This document shows positions 15,633 to 24,234 of a DNA stretch of 41,627 bases, piece by piece (position 1 is the stretch's first letter; every line of letters starts with the position of its first letter). The notes under the pieces were generated by a model that had not been told where the DNA came from, did not search any database, and worked only from the letters and a program-made list of their open reading frames with translations. The position numbers and the translations under genes were made by a program. Source of the DNA: a bacterium (lineage in GTDB: Bacteria > Desulfobacterota > JAPLJL01); assembly GCA_028713675.1 (NCBI GenBank), contig JAQTNV010000032.1, positions 1 through 41,627 of the forward strand, written 5' to 3'.

Positions 15633-15891
15633 TTCGAAAGGATTGATTTCGACAGCGATGGGATATTTCTAGTTTAATTTTTATCTCTCCTCGTAACTTC
15701 CGCAAATTATATTTCCATCCCGATAGGTTTAATTAACGCTATTTCCGGATACCAATCTAACCTTTTATTATGATCTTGACATCTATTATGGTCAGTTTAT
15801 AATGTCCAAAATATTTATCAATTAACTAATTATTATTTAAGAATAATATAAGGTTCAGTTGTTAATTTATTCAAAGAAAGGAGAGTATAAA

Positions 15892-16041
15892 GTGAAAACA
15901 AGATTTAACCAATGGTTTCTCTCGGGGAGAGTGTTGTTTTTCATCGGGGCGATCCCTCTTATTAGTCAAGCTGAGATTAATAAACAAAATTCGACCCAAG
16001 AAGATCTTACTTCTTTAGCATCTTTTCCTGTTGGGTACTAA
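15892..16041 (+). CDS. Small peptide with signal-like N-terminus
   Basis: The frame has 49 codons starting at GTG, with AAAGGAGAG seven bases upstream; an in-frame ATG at 15859 lacks such a site. The product has a basic start (KTRFNQ), a hydrophobic stretch (GRVLFFIGAIPLI) and a possible cleavage site at S-Q-A. It then ends after a short polar segment at the very edge of a MITE-like element, so it may be the 5' remnant of a longer secreted protein. The surrounding AT-rich DNA differs from the GC-richer genes on both sides. No homologue is recognised. Confidence 0.35.
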   Translation: MKTRFNQWFLSGRVLFFIGAIPLISQAEINKQNSTQEDLTSLASFPVGY

Positions 16042-16045
16042 TGTG

Positions 16046-16235
16046 GTGTCCTGCAAATTGCTTTCCTAAATATAGATACTCAAATAATGAAGTCATTGCG
16101 AGCGAAGCGAAGCAATCTCATCCGCCCGGTTCGACGTAAAATCAGCAAAGTTGTTGAGATTGCTCCGTCGTTGGAAGCTCCTCGCAATGACCATAATGGC
16201 TTTTTATTATTGAATGTATTTCCGGAACACGACAC
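16046..16235. mobile_element. MITE-like element with nested inverted repeats
   Basis: The ends read GTGTCCTGCAAAT and, inverted, GTGTCGTGTTCCGG, an imperfect pair. Inside lies a well-defined inverted repeat, 16092-16191, running GTCATTGCGAGCGAAG to CTTCGCT-like and CTCGCAATGAC, with inner GCAATCTC and GAGATTGC. The inner sequence is a type of dispersed repeat seen in many bacterial genomes. No transposase gene is present. A short ORF ends at its left edge; I cannot define a target duplication. Confidence 0.55.
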
Positions 16236-16338
16236 TAGTAATTAGTGTAATTATTTTTGATTTAGCAATTTATTTTGAAATTTTATTTGAGAAAAGGGAT
16301 AAGGGTCAATAATAATTCAAAAGAAAAGGAGGAATGAG

Positions 16339-19300
16339 ATGAAGATTGGCAGAAAATCGTTTCTAGGAATCTTTATTATTTTTTCGGTTTTATTATTTTT
16401 TCAAGCTTGTTCTGAAAATAGTAATTATTTAGTAGATAAAATAGATCCTGCAATGAGCAAAAATCAACAAGGAAGGTTTGTTCATTATACTGGATATTAT
16501 CATAATTTGCAGCCAGGTATAACGGGGTTAGAATGGAAGTATGAACAATGGAAATTAAGACGTTTTATTCCAAATAATCCATATTATTCAACTAGTTATG
16601 ATCCATCTTCTGACCTGGATGATTTGGGTGATATTTATAAGGAAATTGTGAAAGATTCTAGAGAAAAATATAACGAAGATTATGGTGCGGCTGGAAATAA
16701 TTGGCCACTTCTTGGATGTGGAGAGGTTTTTGAAGGTTATGATGAGTTGCATGCTGATTGGGCCGATTACAAAAATATTTGCCTTGATCATATGGATAAT
16801 TTTGCTGCCCCAGTTTTAAGTGGTGACTTTGATGGATCCGGCAAGGATGATTTCGGGTTCTTTTCTAAGAATTGGGCGCATGTGTTCCCATCGGATGGAG
16901 AATCTTTTCAGGATTTACCCAATAATAAAAATATTTGGTATGAAGATCAAACAGACGGAAACTTTGCTTATTCAGTGGTGAGTGGAGATTTTAATGGTGA
17001 CCAAAAAAAGGATATAGCGATTGTTTATTATAATTCCTATTATGGTATAGCTGTTCGAGTTCTAACATCTACTGGATCGGAACTTCTTAATCAAGGACTT
17101 TGGTGGAATTGGTCTTTTAATTATAATTTTGATGGCTCCATATCTGATTTAAAATCTGTATTAAGTGGTGATTTTGATGGAGATGGTTTTGACGATTTGG
17201 CATTTATATCAATTTTTCCTGATTATAACAGTTCAGATATAGTAGTACTTAAATCAAATGTGTCATCGTTTGTATATGAATATTGGTGGGATCATTCGTA
17301 TAATCTTAACTATTTTAATGTTGTTGGATCTGGTGATTTTACTGGAGATGGTAAAGATGATATAGCTTTTTCTCAAGATTATGACGGTAATAGGAGGATT
17401 CTTATAGCAACATCTCATAGCGGTGGGTCTAATAATTTTGGTTATCCTGGGGTTTGGGAGAATTTTTTCCCAGACAATAATGAGGTTTATAAATGGCTAG
17501 TAGGTAAATTTAATAGTGATAATTTTGACGATATCGCGATGATCGAGGATGCTGGCAATAATAATATGAATATTAAAGTATTTAATGGTGACATAAATGC
17601 TTCGCATGATCCTTCTAGTTGGTGGCAGTCAGGACCTATTTATCATTCCCAGGTACAGAGTTTTAATACGGGTGATTTTGATGGTAACGGAAAAGATGAT
17701 ATTATGATTTTATATAATTATGGTACAACTGGTCACAAATACACACCTTTTCATGCTCGGATGTTGCTTTCTAATAGTTCTCAATTTCAAAACGAAATTA
17801 GTTGGTGGAAAAGTTCGGAAAAATTTAATCCAAACTATAGAGCATGTGATGTTAAGCTGGGAGATGGAGAAAATGGATATGGTATAATTTCACAAGCTTT
17901 TAATCACGTTTTATTTACTCAAGATTACGATAAATATAGTTGTTGTGGTTATGATGACATTTCTCACAATTATCAATGTCATACTGACACTACTCCCGGG
18001 GCTTGTAGTTGCACTGCCAAAATGCATGGCAGATATGCGACTGGTGTAACGGATTTTAATGGTGATGGCAGATCGGATATGTATCAGGTATTGAAAACTG
18101 GTGGGCCCAATCCCTTATATGTCTGGTTGGCCAATAGCAATGGGGACGGATTTGGAAGTAGACAGGAATGGGGAAAACAGGATGATGCAGGGACGTTTGG
18201 CCCCGCGAACGACTGGCAAATCGGGACGGCTGATTTCAATGGGGACGGGAAGGCAGATATGTACCAGGTATATAAGCATGATGCAAACAATCGTTTGTAT
18301 GTCTGGTTAGCCAAGAGTGACGGGAGCGGATTTGAAAATTATCAGCATTGGGGTGAGCAGATTATGATGGTTGATGGTCATCCGGTCACTGTAGGAACAT
18401 TTGGCGCTGCTGGGTATGACTGTGAGATCGGGACTGCGGATTTTAATGGTGATGGCAAGACGGATATGTATCAGGCAAATAAGGGAGGCTCTGGTCCCTT
18501 GTTGGTCTGGATAACCAAGAGTGATGGGAGTGGATTTATAGAACGTCAGCCTTGGGGGTCGTTTGGTGCCGCGAATGATTGGCAAATCGGGACCGCGGAT
18601 TTTAATGGTGATGGCAAGACGGACATGTACATGGTATATAAGCATGACAGTTACAATCGTTTGTATGTCTGGTTAGCCAATAGCAATGGTGACGGATTTG
18701 AAAATTATCAGGCTTGGGGGTTGCAGTATAATGGTAGCGCTTGGATAGGGACATTTGGCGCCGCCGAGGATGACTCTCAGATCGGGACTGCGGATTTTAA
18801 TGGTGATGGCAAGACGGATATGTACCAGGCAAGTAAGGGAGGAGGACTCAGTCCCTTGTATGTCTGGATAACCAAGAGTGATGCGAGCGGATTTAATAAT
18901 TTTCAGCCTTGGGGATTGCAGAATAATACCGGGACGTTTGGCTCCACAGGCGAATATCCGCTATACCCAATTCAGACAGCAACGAAAACCGGGACCGCGG
19001 ATTTTAATGGTGATGGAAAGACGGATATGTACCAGGTATCAAGACATGATGAACCCAATCCCTTGTATGTCTGGATAACCAAGAGTGATGCGAGCGGATT
19101 TGAAGATAAGCAGCCTTGGGGATTGCAGGATTATGCTGGTACGTTTGGCGGCGCGTTTTTCTGGCAAATCGATACGGCAGATTTTAATGGGGATGGTAAA
19201 ATGGACATGTGGCAATTATATAATTTTTCAGAATCCAATCCTTTGTTTGTCTGGAAGACCTTGAGTGATGGAAGCGGATTTGAAAAATATCATCATTGGG

Positions 19301-19344
19301 GTGAAGGAACATTCTCCCCCGAAGGAGAATGGGTCAATCCGTGA
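16339..19344 (+). CDS. FG-GAP/VCBS-repeat propeller lipoprotein
   Basis: The protein has 1001 residues. The N-terminus (FLGIFIIFSVLLFFQAC) is a signal peptide with a weak lipobox at Cys24. From about residue 160 there are 13 FG-GAP units of the form G-D-F-D-G-x-G-x-D-D, whose Asp/Asn residues are the usual calcium ligands. The first six are varied; the last seven (about 565-1000) are nearly identical in A-D-F-N-G-D-G-K-[TA]-D-M-Y-Q and P-L-Y-V-W-[IL]-T-K-S-D, enough for one seven-bladed ring. AAGGAGG precedes the ATG. The 5' half is strongly AT-rich, unlike the neighbours, which suggests transfer, while the repeats at the 3' end have higher GC. FG-GAP propellers occur in integrins and surface adhesins; an adhesive or binding role on the cell surface is inferred. 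Confidence 0.88.
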   Translation: MKIGRKSFLGIFIIFSVLLFFQACSENSNYLVDKIDPAMSKNQQGRFVHYTGYYHNLQPGITGLEWKYEQWKLRRFIPNNPYYSTSYDPSSDLDDLGDIYKEIVKDSREKYNEDYGAAGNNWPLLGCGEVFEGYDELHADWADYKNICLDHMDNFAAPVLSGDFDGSGKDDFGFFSKNWAHVFPSDGESFQDLPNNKNIWYEDQTDGNFAYSVVSGDFNGDQKKDIAIVYYNSYYGIAVRVLTSTGSELLNQGLWWNWSFNYNFDGSISDLKSVLSGDFDGDGFDDLAFISIFPDYNSSDIVVLKSNVSSFVYEYWWDHSYNLNYFNVVGSGDFTGDGKDDIAFSQDYDGNRRILIATSHSGGSNNFGYPGVWENFFPDNNEVYKWLVGKFNSDNFDDIAMIEDAGNNNMNIKVFNGDINASHDPSSWWQSGPIYHSQVQSFNTGDFDGNGKDDIMILYNYGTTGHKYTPFHARMLLSNSSQFQNEISWWKSSEKFNPNYRACDVKLGDGENGYGIISQAFNHVLFTQDYDKYSCCGYDDISHNYQCHTDTTPGACSCTAKMHGRYATGVTDFNGDGRSDMYQVLKTGGPNPLYVWLANSNGDGFGSRQEWGKQDDAGTFGPANDWQIGTADFNGDGKADMYQVYKHDANNRLYVWLAKSDGSGFENYQHWGEQIMMVDGHPVTVGTFGAAGYDCEIGTADFNGDGKTDMYQANKGGSGPLLVWITKSDGSGFIERQPWGSFGAANDWQIGTADFNGDGKTDMYMVYKHDSYNRLYVWLANSNGDGFENYQAWGLQYNGSAWIGTFGAAEDDSQIGTADFNGDGKTDMYQASKGGGLSPLYVWITKSDASGFNNFQPWGLQNNTGTFGSTGEYPLYPIQTATKTGTADFNGDGKTDMYQVSRHDEPNPLYVWITKSDASGFEDKQPWGLQDYAGTFGGAFFWQIDTADFNGDGKMDMWQLYNFSESNPLFVWKTLSDGSGFEKYHHWGEGTFSPEGEWVNP

Positions 19345-19403
19345 TTTTATATTTTGGTAATTATATTTGATTTAAATTTATAAATTTATAATTATTTTAC
19401 TAG

Positions 19404-19432
19404 CCCCTCTTTTGTAAAGAGGGGATTTTTTT
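19404..19432 (+). terminator. Terminator of the FG-GAP gene
   Basis: CCCCTCTTT-TGT-AAAGAGGGG is a perfect nine-bp stem followed by A and seven T, 60 bp after the stop codon. Confidence 0.92.
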
Positions 19433-19470
19433 ATGTGCGCCCCAGGCATACTCAGGAGGTGTTAAACATC

Positions 19471-19500
19471 TTCCGCTTCTTAGTCAAAGGGGACTATAAT
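19471..19500 (+). promoter_or_regulatory. Possible promoter of the Dabb gene
   Basis: There is a perfect -10 TATAAT (19495-19500) with a poor -35 (TTCCGC) 18 bp upstream. It lies 48 bp before the GTG start. Confidence 0.4.
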
Positions 19501-19548
19501 TTAAGAAATCGGTGATTATATTTTCAAAGCAATATTCATGGATAGGTC

Positions 19549-19851
19549 GTGATCAAGCATATTGTTTTCTGGAAACTAAAAGATTCTGCGGAGGGGCGCG
19601 GTAAGGAGGAGAACGCCCGCAAGGTCAAGGCCCTGCTTGAAGGATTGAACGGGAAGATCCCGGGGATGATTCATTTGGAAGTCGGGATCGATTTCAGCGC
19701 GACTGAATCTTCATCTGATATCGCCCTCTATTCCGAGTTTGAGTCACGCGAAGCCCTGGACCGCTACCAGGCGGACCTGGAACATTTAAAGGTGAAACCA
19801 TTCATCAAATCGGTTCGGTCCGAGCGTGTGATTGTGGACTATGAAGCATGA
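19549..19851 (+). CDS. Dabb (stress-responsive A/B barrel) domain protein
   Basis: This 100-residue protein starts at GTG. It shows the Dabb pattern: H-I-V-F-W-K-L-K at residues 4-11, a helix with many Lys/Glu, L-E-V-G-I-D-F in the middle, D-I-A-L-Y-S-E-F, A-L-D-R-Y-Q-A-D-L-E-H and V-K-P-F-I near the end. Members form dimeric alpha-beta barrels; some are small enzymes such as olivetolic acid cyclase, most bacterial ones have no known substrate. It is followed at once by a heptamer repeat array in both orientations and is probably transcribed alone. The family call is firm, the function is not. Confidence 0.85.
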   Translation: MIKHIVFWKLKDSAEGRGKEENARKVKALLEGLNGKIPGMIHLEVGIDFSATESSSDIALYSEFESREALDRYQADLEHLKVKPFIKSVRSERVIVDYEA

Positions 19852-19862
19852 TCAACTGTGAA

Positions 19863-19984
19863 GGTGATAGGTCATAGGTCATAGGTCATAGGTCACAGAC
19901 AAACCAAAGAAACCAGATAAACCAAATGAACGTTCTGAACTCTCTGCCCTATGCCCTATGCCCTTTGCCCATGACCTACGACCT
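19863..19984. repeat. Inverted pair of 7-bp repeat arrays
   Basis: The left arm (19863-19895) repeats GGTCATA four times; the right arm (19939-19984) repeats CTATGCC and CATGACC. The arms are complementary and could form an imperfect hairpin of about 30 bp across the gap between two plus-strand genes. Confidence 0.8.
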
Positions 19985-20002
19985 TATTAACAAGGAGGCT
20001 TA

Positions 20003-20419
20003 ATGGATTTAGGGGCCTGTGGTGACAAATGTTCGGTCTGCCCGCGGTACCTGGCCACGGTGAATAAAGACCGGAAATTGCTCGGGACCATCCTGTATCT
20101 TTACGTCAAGATCGGTCATCGGCCGGCGGGTTTCGATATGGAGCTGTTGAAATGCCGCGGCTGTAAAACCGTGTCTAATTGTCCATACCCGGGTCTGAAG
20201 AAATGCGTCGAATCCAAAAAATTGGACAACTGCGGCCAGTGCGATACATATCCTTGCCCGGAAATAAACAAAGTGTTTGCCAAGACTGATGAATATTTGA
20301 AGAAGCTGGAAGGAAAATGCGGCGCGGCGGAATTCCGGAAATTTGCGGAGGCGTTTGCGGGGAAAAAGAAAGACCTGGATGAGGTCAGCCGTGAACGATC
20401 AAAAGGTAAAAATCGCTGA
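20003..20419 (+). CDS. DUF3795-type cysteine-rich protein
   Basis: The protein has 138 residues and opens with G-A-C-G-D-K-C-S-V-C-P-R-Y (Cys6, Cys10, Cys13). Further Cys lie in C-R-G-C-K, N-C-P-Y-P, K-K-C-V and N-C-G-Q-C-D-T-Y-P-C-P. The pattern and length fit the DUF3795 family, small predicted metal- or cluster-binding proteins common in anaerobes. The C-terminal 45 residues are helical and lysine-rich. AAGGAGG lies six bases before the ATG. No neighbour suggests a pathway. Confidence 0.85.
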   Translation: MDLGACGDKCSVCPRYLATVNKDRKLLGTILYLYVKIGHRPAGFDMELLKCRGCKTVSNCPYPGLKKCVESKKLDNCGQCDTYPCPEINKVFAKTDEYLKKLEGKCGAAEFRKFAEAFAGKKKDLDEVSRERSKGKNR

Positions 20420-20444
20420 TTGCGCTCTGAATAATAACCGTATC

Positions 20445-20473
20445 TTGACTTAGTCCAGGACTTAGTCTATATT
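20445..20473 (+). promoter_or_regulatory. Promoter and twin operator of the toxin-antitoxin operon
   Basis: TTGACT (20445-20450), a 17-bp spacer and TATATT (20468-20473) form a strong promoter. Two copies of GACT-T-AGTC, itself a palindrome, lie at 20447-20455 and 20459-20467, overlapping the -35 and filling the spacer. This is the expected place for autorepression by a Phd-type antitoxin. Confidence 0.75.
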
Positions 20474-20492
20474 TTCGATAGGGGGTGATCCG

Positions 20493-20729
20493 ATGACTTT
20501 AAAAATAAATGTCCACGAGGCCAAAACCCATTTTTCCCGCTTTCTCGACCGGGTCGGGAACGGGGAGGAAATCATTATTGCCAAGGCAGGGAAACCGATT
20601 GCCCGGCTTCTGCCCCTTCACCGGAAAGCCGGCGCGCGGATTCCGGGCAGCGCCCGGGGCAAAATCAAGATGTCCGAGGATTTCGATGCGCCCCTGCCGG
20701 CGGCGGTTATCAAGGAATTCGAAAAATGA
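20493..20729 (+). CDS. Type II antitoxin, Phd/YefM family
   Basis: This 78-residue protein begins I-N-V-H-E-A-K-T-H-F-S-R-F-L-D-R-V, the N-terminal DNA-binding segment of Phd/YefM antitoxins. G-E-E-I-I-I-A-K-A-G-K-P-I-A-R-L follows, and then a disordered charged tail that normally wraps the toxin. The ribosome binding site (AGGGGGTGAT) is strong, as usual for antitoxins. The gene overlaps the toxin gene by four bases (ATGA), so the two are translated together. It should neutralise the PIN toxin and repress its own promoter through the twin operator just upstream. Confidence 0.9.
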   Translation: MTLKINVHEAKTHFSRFLDRVGNGEEIIIAKAGKPIARLLPLHRKAGARIPGSARGKIKMSEDFDAPLPAAVIKEFEK

Positions 20730-21127
20730 GAATCCTGTTGGATACCCAGATTTTTCTCTGGTGGATCGCGGACGATTCCCGGCTTTCAGAAAAAGCCAGG
20801 GAGATAATCAGAAACAGCGAAAACCAACTTTTCCTCAGCGCGGCCAGCGGCTGGGAAATCGCCATCAAAGCCGGATTGGGGAGAATCCGCCTGCCGCAAA
20901 ACCCGCAGGGGTTTGTCTCCCGGCAGCTGTCTGCCAATTCAATCGAAAGCCTTCCCATCCAAATGAGCCACGCGCTTCAAACCTTCGCTCTCCCCCTGCA
21001 TCATCGGGATCCTTTTGACCGGATCATCGTGGCCCAGGCCCAATTGGAAAAGATGACCGTGTTAAGCTCTGATCCCCAGATTGCCCGCTATGAGGTGAAG
21101 GTAATTGATGCCGTTTCTAAGGCGTAG
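20726..21127 (+). CDS. vapC: PIN-domain ribonuclease toxin (VapC-like)
   Basis: The protein has 133 residues. The acidic PIN active-site residues are all present: Asp6 in L-L-D-T-Q, Glu44 in W-E-I-A-I-K, Asp98 in R-D-P-F-D-R and Asp116 in S-S-D-P-Q. The core W-E-I-A-I-K and H-H-R-D-P-F-D-R-I-I-V-A-Q-A place it in the VapC subgroup usually paired with Phd-like antitoxins. Such toxins cut tRNA or rRNA when free of antitoxin. Nothing points to inactivation. A truncated relative of this family remains at 30890-31001. Confidence 0.92.
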   Translation: MRILLDTQIFLWWIADDSRLSEKAREIIRNSENQLFLSAASGWEIAIKAGLGRIRLPQNPQGFVSRQLSANSIESLPIQMSHALQTFALPLHHRDPFDRIIVAQAQLEKMTVLSSDPQIARYEVKVIDAVSKA

Positions 21128-21170
21128 TATCGCAATCGGCGAAATACCCGCAGCTAGGGAATCCTGAAGC

Positions 21171-21875
21171 ATGATTAAATCGGGGAAATTGCCACTGATA
21201 TTTATCTGCCTCCTGGCGGTTTTCGGGGGCGGCTGCACCTACCGTGTTTTGAACGAGAAATTGATGCCGCCCATGAGCGTCGAAGAAATCAATTATCTGC
21301 TCTTGATTACCACCAGGTCGGATGGATCGCTCCGGGATCCGGTCAACATCGCCTTCCTCGGCACGAAGGCGGACGTGGTCAAGGCCATGGTCGGGTCGGG
21401 CTGGGAGCCGGCGGATCCGAACACCCTCAAAAACGTTATGAGAGAAGTAAAAGACATCGTGCTGCACAAATCTTATCAGGATGCTCCGGTCAGCAATTCT
21501 TTCCTTTTCGGGAGGAATGAGGACCTGGCCTTTGAGATCCAGGTGCAGGGCAGCCCGAAAAGGCGCCACCATGTCCGGGTCTGGGAATCTCCGATAAAAA
21601 TTCAGGGTTTGCCGTTATGGGCAGCCGCCGCCACCTATGATCGGAGCGTCGAGGTTTTCCCCCGGATTACCCATAAGGTTGATTTTCATATTGATGAAGA
21701 GCGGGATATTCTCGTCCAGGCCTTGGAGAACAAGAAACTGACCCGGGGGGTGAAATATATCATCGGGGATGACCCGGTCTTCCTGAAAGACTGCTGCCGG
21801 TTCATTACCGACGGCAGGGTGGCCCTGGTTGATCTACGGGGTGTTTTTGAACAGACGGATTCAGCCGGGTTATGA
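21171..21875 (+). CDS. LssY C-terminal-domain lipoprotein
   Basis: The protein has 234 residues. The N-terminus is a signal peptide with a possible lipobox at Cys22 (G-G-G-C), not a perfect match. From about residue 57 the sequence matches the LssY_C family: [14 protein letters not shown] near the start, [25 protein letters not shown] and [13 protein letters not shown] near the end. LssY was named from a type I secretion locus of Legionella, but the biochemical role of the domain is unknown. The gene overlaps the methionine sulfoxide reductase gene by four bases (ATGA), so both products probably act in the cell envelope. Confidence 0.85.
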   Translation: MIKSGKLPLIFICLLAVFGGGCTYRVLNEKLMPPMSVEEINYLLLITTRSDGSLRDPVNIAFLGTKADVVKAMVGSGWEPADPNTLKNVMREVKDIVLHKSYQDAPVSNSFLFGRNEDLAFEIQVQGSPKRRHHVRVWESPIKIQGLPLWAAAATYDRSVEVFPRITHKVDFHIDEERDILVQALENKKLTRGVKYIIGDDPVFLKDCCRFITDGRVALVDLRGVFEQTDSAGL

Positions 21876-22996
21876 TTCGGATTCCGGACCGGCAATTTAT
21901 CATCAAGGGCATCATCATCCTTTCGGTGGTTTCCTTTTGCGGTGTGTCCGGATGGCGGGAGGCCGGCGGCGGTCAACCCGAGGGGAAAAGCAACATGAAA
22001 AAGACAGACGCCAACGTGAGCGTGGCCACATTCGCCGGGGGCTGTTTCTGGTGCGTGGAGGCCGATTTCGAGAAGGTCCCGGGCGTGATCAAGGCCGTCT
22101 CCGGTTATACCGGGGGCTTTTCCGAAAATCCCACCTATGAAGATTATTATCAGGGCGGGCACGTGGAGGCGGTCCAGGTCTTTTACGATCCCGCGAAGAT
22201 CACTTATGAGCAGCTGCTCGAAGTCTTCTGGAAGCACATCGATCCGACCGATCCCGGGGGCCAGTTCGTGGACCGGGGGGCCCATTACCGGAGCGCGGTT
22301 TTCTACCATGACGGCGGGCAGAAGCGGATCGCGGAGAAATCCCGGGCCGACCTGGAGAAATCCGGGCGTTTCCCGAAGCCGATCGTCACGGAGATCCTGC
22401 CGGCCGTGAAATTCCACGAGGCCGAGGACTATCACCAGGATTACTCCCGAAAGAGCCCGCAGAGATACAAAATCTACCGGAGCGGCTCGGGGCGCGACCG
22501 GTTTCTGCAGAAAACCTGGGAGGGCGGAGAGGCCCGGCCCCAGCCCGCGCCGGGAGCGGAATACCGGAAACCGGACGATTCGACCCTGAAGAAAAAACTG
22601 ACCCCCCTGCAGTACGAGGTGACCCAGCAGTGCGGGACCGAGCCCGCTTTCCATAATGAATACTGGGACAACCACCGGGAGGGGATTTACGTGGACGCGG
22701 TTTCCGGAGAGCCGCTCTTCAGCTCGCGGGACAAGTTCGATTCCGGCACGGGCTGGCCCAGCTTCACCCGGCCCCTGGAGCCGGGAAATATCGTGGAGAA
22801 GGACGATAAAAGCCATTTAATGGACCGCACCGAGGTGAGAAGCAAACACGGGGATTCCCATCTCGGGCATGTCTTCCCGGACGGACCCGCGCCGACCGGC
22901 CTCCGGTTCTGCCTGAATTCCGCCTCGTTGAGATTCATCCCCAGGGAAGACCTGGAAAAAGAGGGCTACGGGGAATATCTGAAGCTGTTTAAATAA
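21872..22996 (+). CDS. msrAB: Exported MsrA-MsrB methionine sulfoxide reductase fusion
   Basis: The protein has 374 residues. A hydrophobic segment (about 9-27) is an export signal or anchor. The MsrA domain (about 48-205) has the catalytic G-C-F-W-C at 57-61. The MsrB domain (about 235-370) has Q-C-G-T-E-P-A-F with the resolving Cys254, the S-G-T-G-W-P-S-F strand, H-L-G-H-V-F and the catalytic Cys347 in R-F-C-L-N-S-A-S. The Cys pairs that hold zinc in many MsrB enzymes are absent. MsrA reduces the S and MsrB the R form of methionine sulfoxide, so the fusion repairs both in oxidised envelope proteins. Translation is coupled to the LssY_C gene. Thioredoxin-type electron donors are not encoded nearby. 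Confidence 0.93.
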   Translation: MIRIPDRQFIIKGIIILSVVSFCGVSGWREAGGGQPEGKSNMKKTDANVSVATFAGGCFWCVEADFEKVPGVIKAVSGYTGGFSENPTYEDYYQGGHVEAVQVFYDPAKITYEQLLEVFWKHIDPTDPGGQFVDRGAHYRSAVFYHDGGQKRIAEKSRADLEKSGRFPKPIVTEILPAVKFHEAEDYHQDYSRKSPQRYKIYRSGSGRDRFLQKTWEGGEARPQPAPGAEYRKPDDSTLKKKLTPLQYEVTQQCGTEPAFHNEYWDNHREGIYVDAVSGEPLFSSRDKFDSGTGWPSFTRPLEPGNIVEKDDKSHLMDRTEVRSKHGDSHLGHVFPDGPAPTGLRFCLNSASLRFIPREDLEKEGYGEYLKLFK

Positions 22997-23015
22997 CCGC
23001 TTTCTTTATCTTTTT

Positions 23016-23045
23016 GTCATTCCGGGCTTGACCCGGAATCCAGCG
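23016..23045. repeat. REP-like palindrome
   Basis: ATTCCGGG-CTTGA-CCCGGAAT is a perfect stem. It has the same arms as the REP-like elements in the B blocks at 4389, 8141 and 10138, but a five-base loop. Confidence 0.8.
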
Positions 23046-23080
23046 GCTTTTCTTCTGCATCTAAGCATTATTTTCTTTTT

Positions 23081-23255
23081 GGGGGGAAGGTCCCGCTCCC
23101 CTCACAATAGGTGCAGGAGCGTTAGCCCGGCAGGCTGACCCGCCCTTCGACTTCGCTCGGGGCAACCGGGTCTAGCCAGGATCGATAAATACTTAGTCGT
23201 CGAGTTTTTCGTAGCCGGATTTCCGAAGAGTTCATGTCGCGGAGACCTTCCCCCC
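23081..23255. repeat. Element bounded by 12-bp inverted repeats
   Basis: GGGGGGAAGGTC (23081-23092) and GACCTTCCCCCC (23244-23255) are perfect inverted ends of a 175-bp non-coding stretch. A single related end occurs near 25550-25570. The 22997-23435 gap holds this element, a REP palindrome and heptamer arrays; no gene is seen. Confidence 0.6.
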
Positions 23256-23320
23256 GGGCTTTTGAAAACTCAATAAACCCGACGAGCATTATTAACGTTC
23301 TAAACGGTATTAACGCTTTT

Positions 23321-23433
23321 GCTCTCTGCTCTCTGCTCTATGCGAAAATAATAGACACTATGAACGCCATACGATTTACGCCTTACGTCTAACTTCTAAC
23401 GTCTTACTTCTCACCTCTTACGTCTAACCTTCT
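23321..23433. repeat. 7-bp repeat arrays behind the beta-barrel gene
   Basis: GCTCTCT, GCTCTCT, GCTCTAT at 23321-23343 and CGTCTAA, CTTCTAA, CGTCTTA and similar at 23371-23433 keep seven-base register although the sequence varies. They end at the stop codon of the next minus-strand gene. Confidence 0.65.
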
Positions 23434-23435
23434 AT

Positions 23436-24218
23436 TCAGATCGTGAGCTGGTAGGCGGCGTAACCCTGGAGACGAGTGCCGCCCCGGATGCTGCGGCCGG
23501 CGGAAAAGAGCAGGTGGTGGTGCTCGCTTAAGTCGAGCCCTGACCCGATATTGAAAGCCGTGTCGCTCTTTCCCCCAGCGAGATCCGCGGTCCGATGGAA
23601 AATCTCCGCCCCCAGGGTTGCGTTTCGGGAGAGCTGCCTCTGCAGAAGCCAGCCGAGAAACCACCAGTTTCGGTGGCCCGCGCCCGGGTTGACCCAATAT
23701 CCGCCACCGCCGTAAGTAGTCCAGGGGCCGAAGCTTTTCTGCAGCCAGAGGGGAAAGAATGCCTGGGAATGGCCGGCGCCGAGACCCTTTGCTTCATTGC
23801 CGGTCGGTATTTCATACAGCGGGAATATTCCGATCATGGGATTCCGGCGGCTTTCATTGAGGAGCCGGAGCTTGACGCCTAACTCGACATCACCGATCCC
23901 GGCGCGGAGGGAACCTGTCTGCGGCCGGTCATAGGCGAGGGGTGCGATCAAGTGAACCTGGAGGCCGGGAAGGGCGCCATAGTTTACCTCGAAATGCGGC
24001 GCAGTTCCGGAAAGGTCGTCTTCGGTGAGGGTATGTTGGGTGGCTGCGTAAAATTCCCAGTGCCCGCATTCCACCGGCTCCGGGTCGTCGGTTACATAAG
24101 GCGGGCCCGCGGCCGCCGTCAGCGGGGCTAGCAGGATGGCGACGACCAGGAAGAGGGACCCGTGGCCGGCGAAGACCTCGGCGGGTTTTGGTTGCTTGTG
24201 AGGGCGCGGTATCTTCAA
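23436..24218 (-). CDS. Outer-membrane beta-barrel protein (MetA-like transporter family)
   Basis: The protein has 260 residues. A signal peptide ends near residue 37 (L-T-A-A-A-G). The mature part opens P-P-Y-V-T-D-D-P-E-P-V-E-C-G-H-W-E-F-Y, typical of the phenol MetA-pathway/transporter family of outer-membrane proteins. Alternating polar-hydrophobic strands follow, many ending in aromatic residues, for example F-P-L-W-L-Q-K-S-F and N-W-W-F-L-G-W-L-L-Q. The protein ends in Y-A-A-Y-Q-L-T-I, with a hydrophobic last residue as in barrel proteins. The start is a TTG 16 bases after the DUF4185 gene, and other starts are possible. Substrate unknown; uptake of small molecules is inferred from the family. 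Confidence 0.8.
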   Translation of the reverse strand: MKIPRPHKQPKPAEVFAGHGSLFLVVAILLAPLTAAAGPPYVTDDPEPVECGHWEFYAATQHTLTEDDLSGTAPHFEVNYGALPGLQVHLIAPLAYDRPQTGSLRAGIGDVELGVKLRLLNESRRNPMIGIFPLYEIPTGNEAKGLGAGHSQAFFPLWLQKSFGPWTTYGGGGYWVNPGAGHRNWWFLGWLLQRQLSRNATLGAEIFHRTADLAGGKSDTAFNIGSGLDLSEHHHLLFSAGRSIRGGTRLQGYAAYQLTI

Positions 24219-24234
24219 ATCGAAAAGCTCGGTT

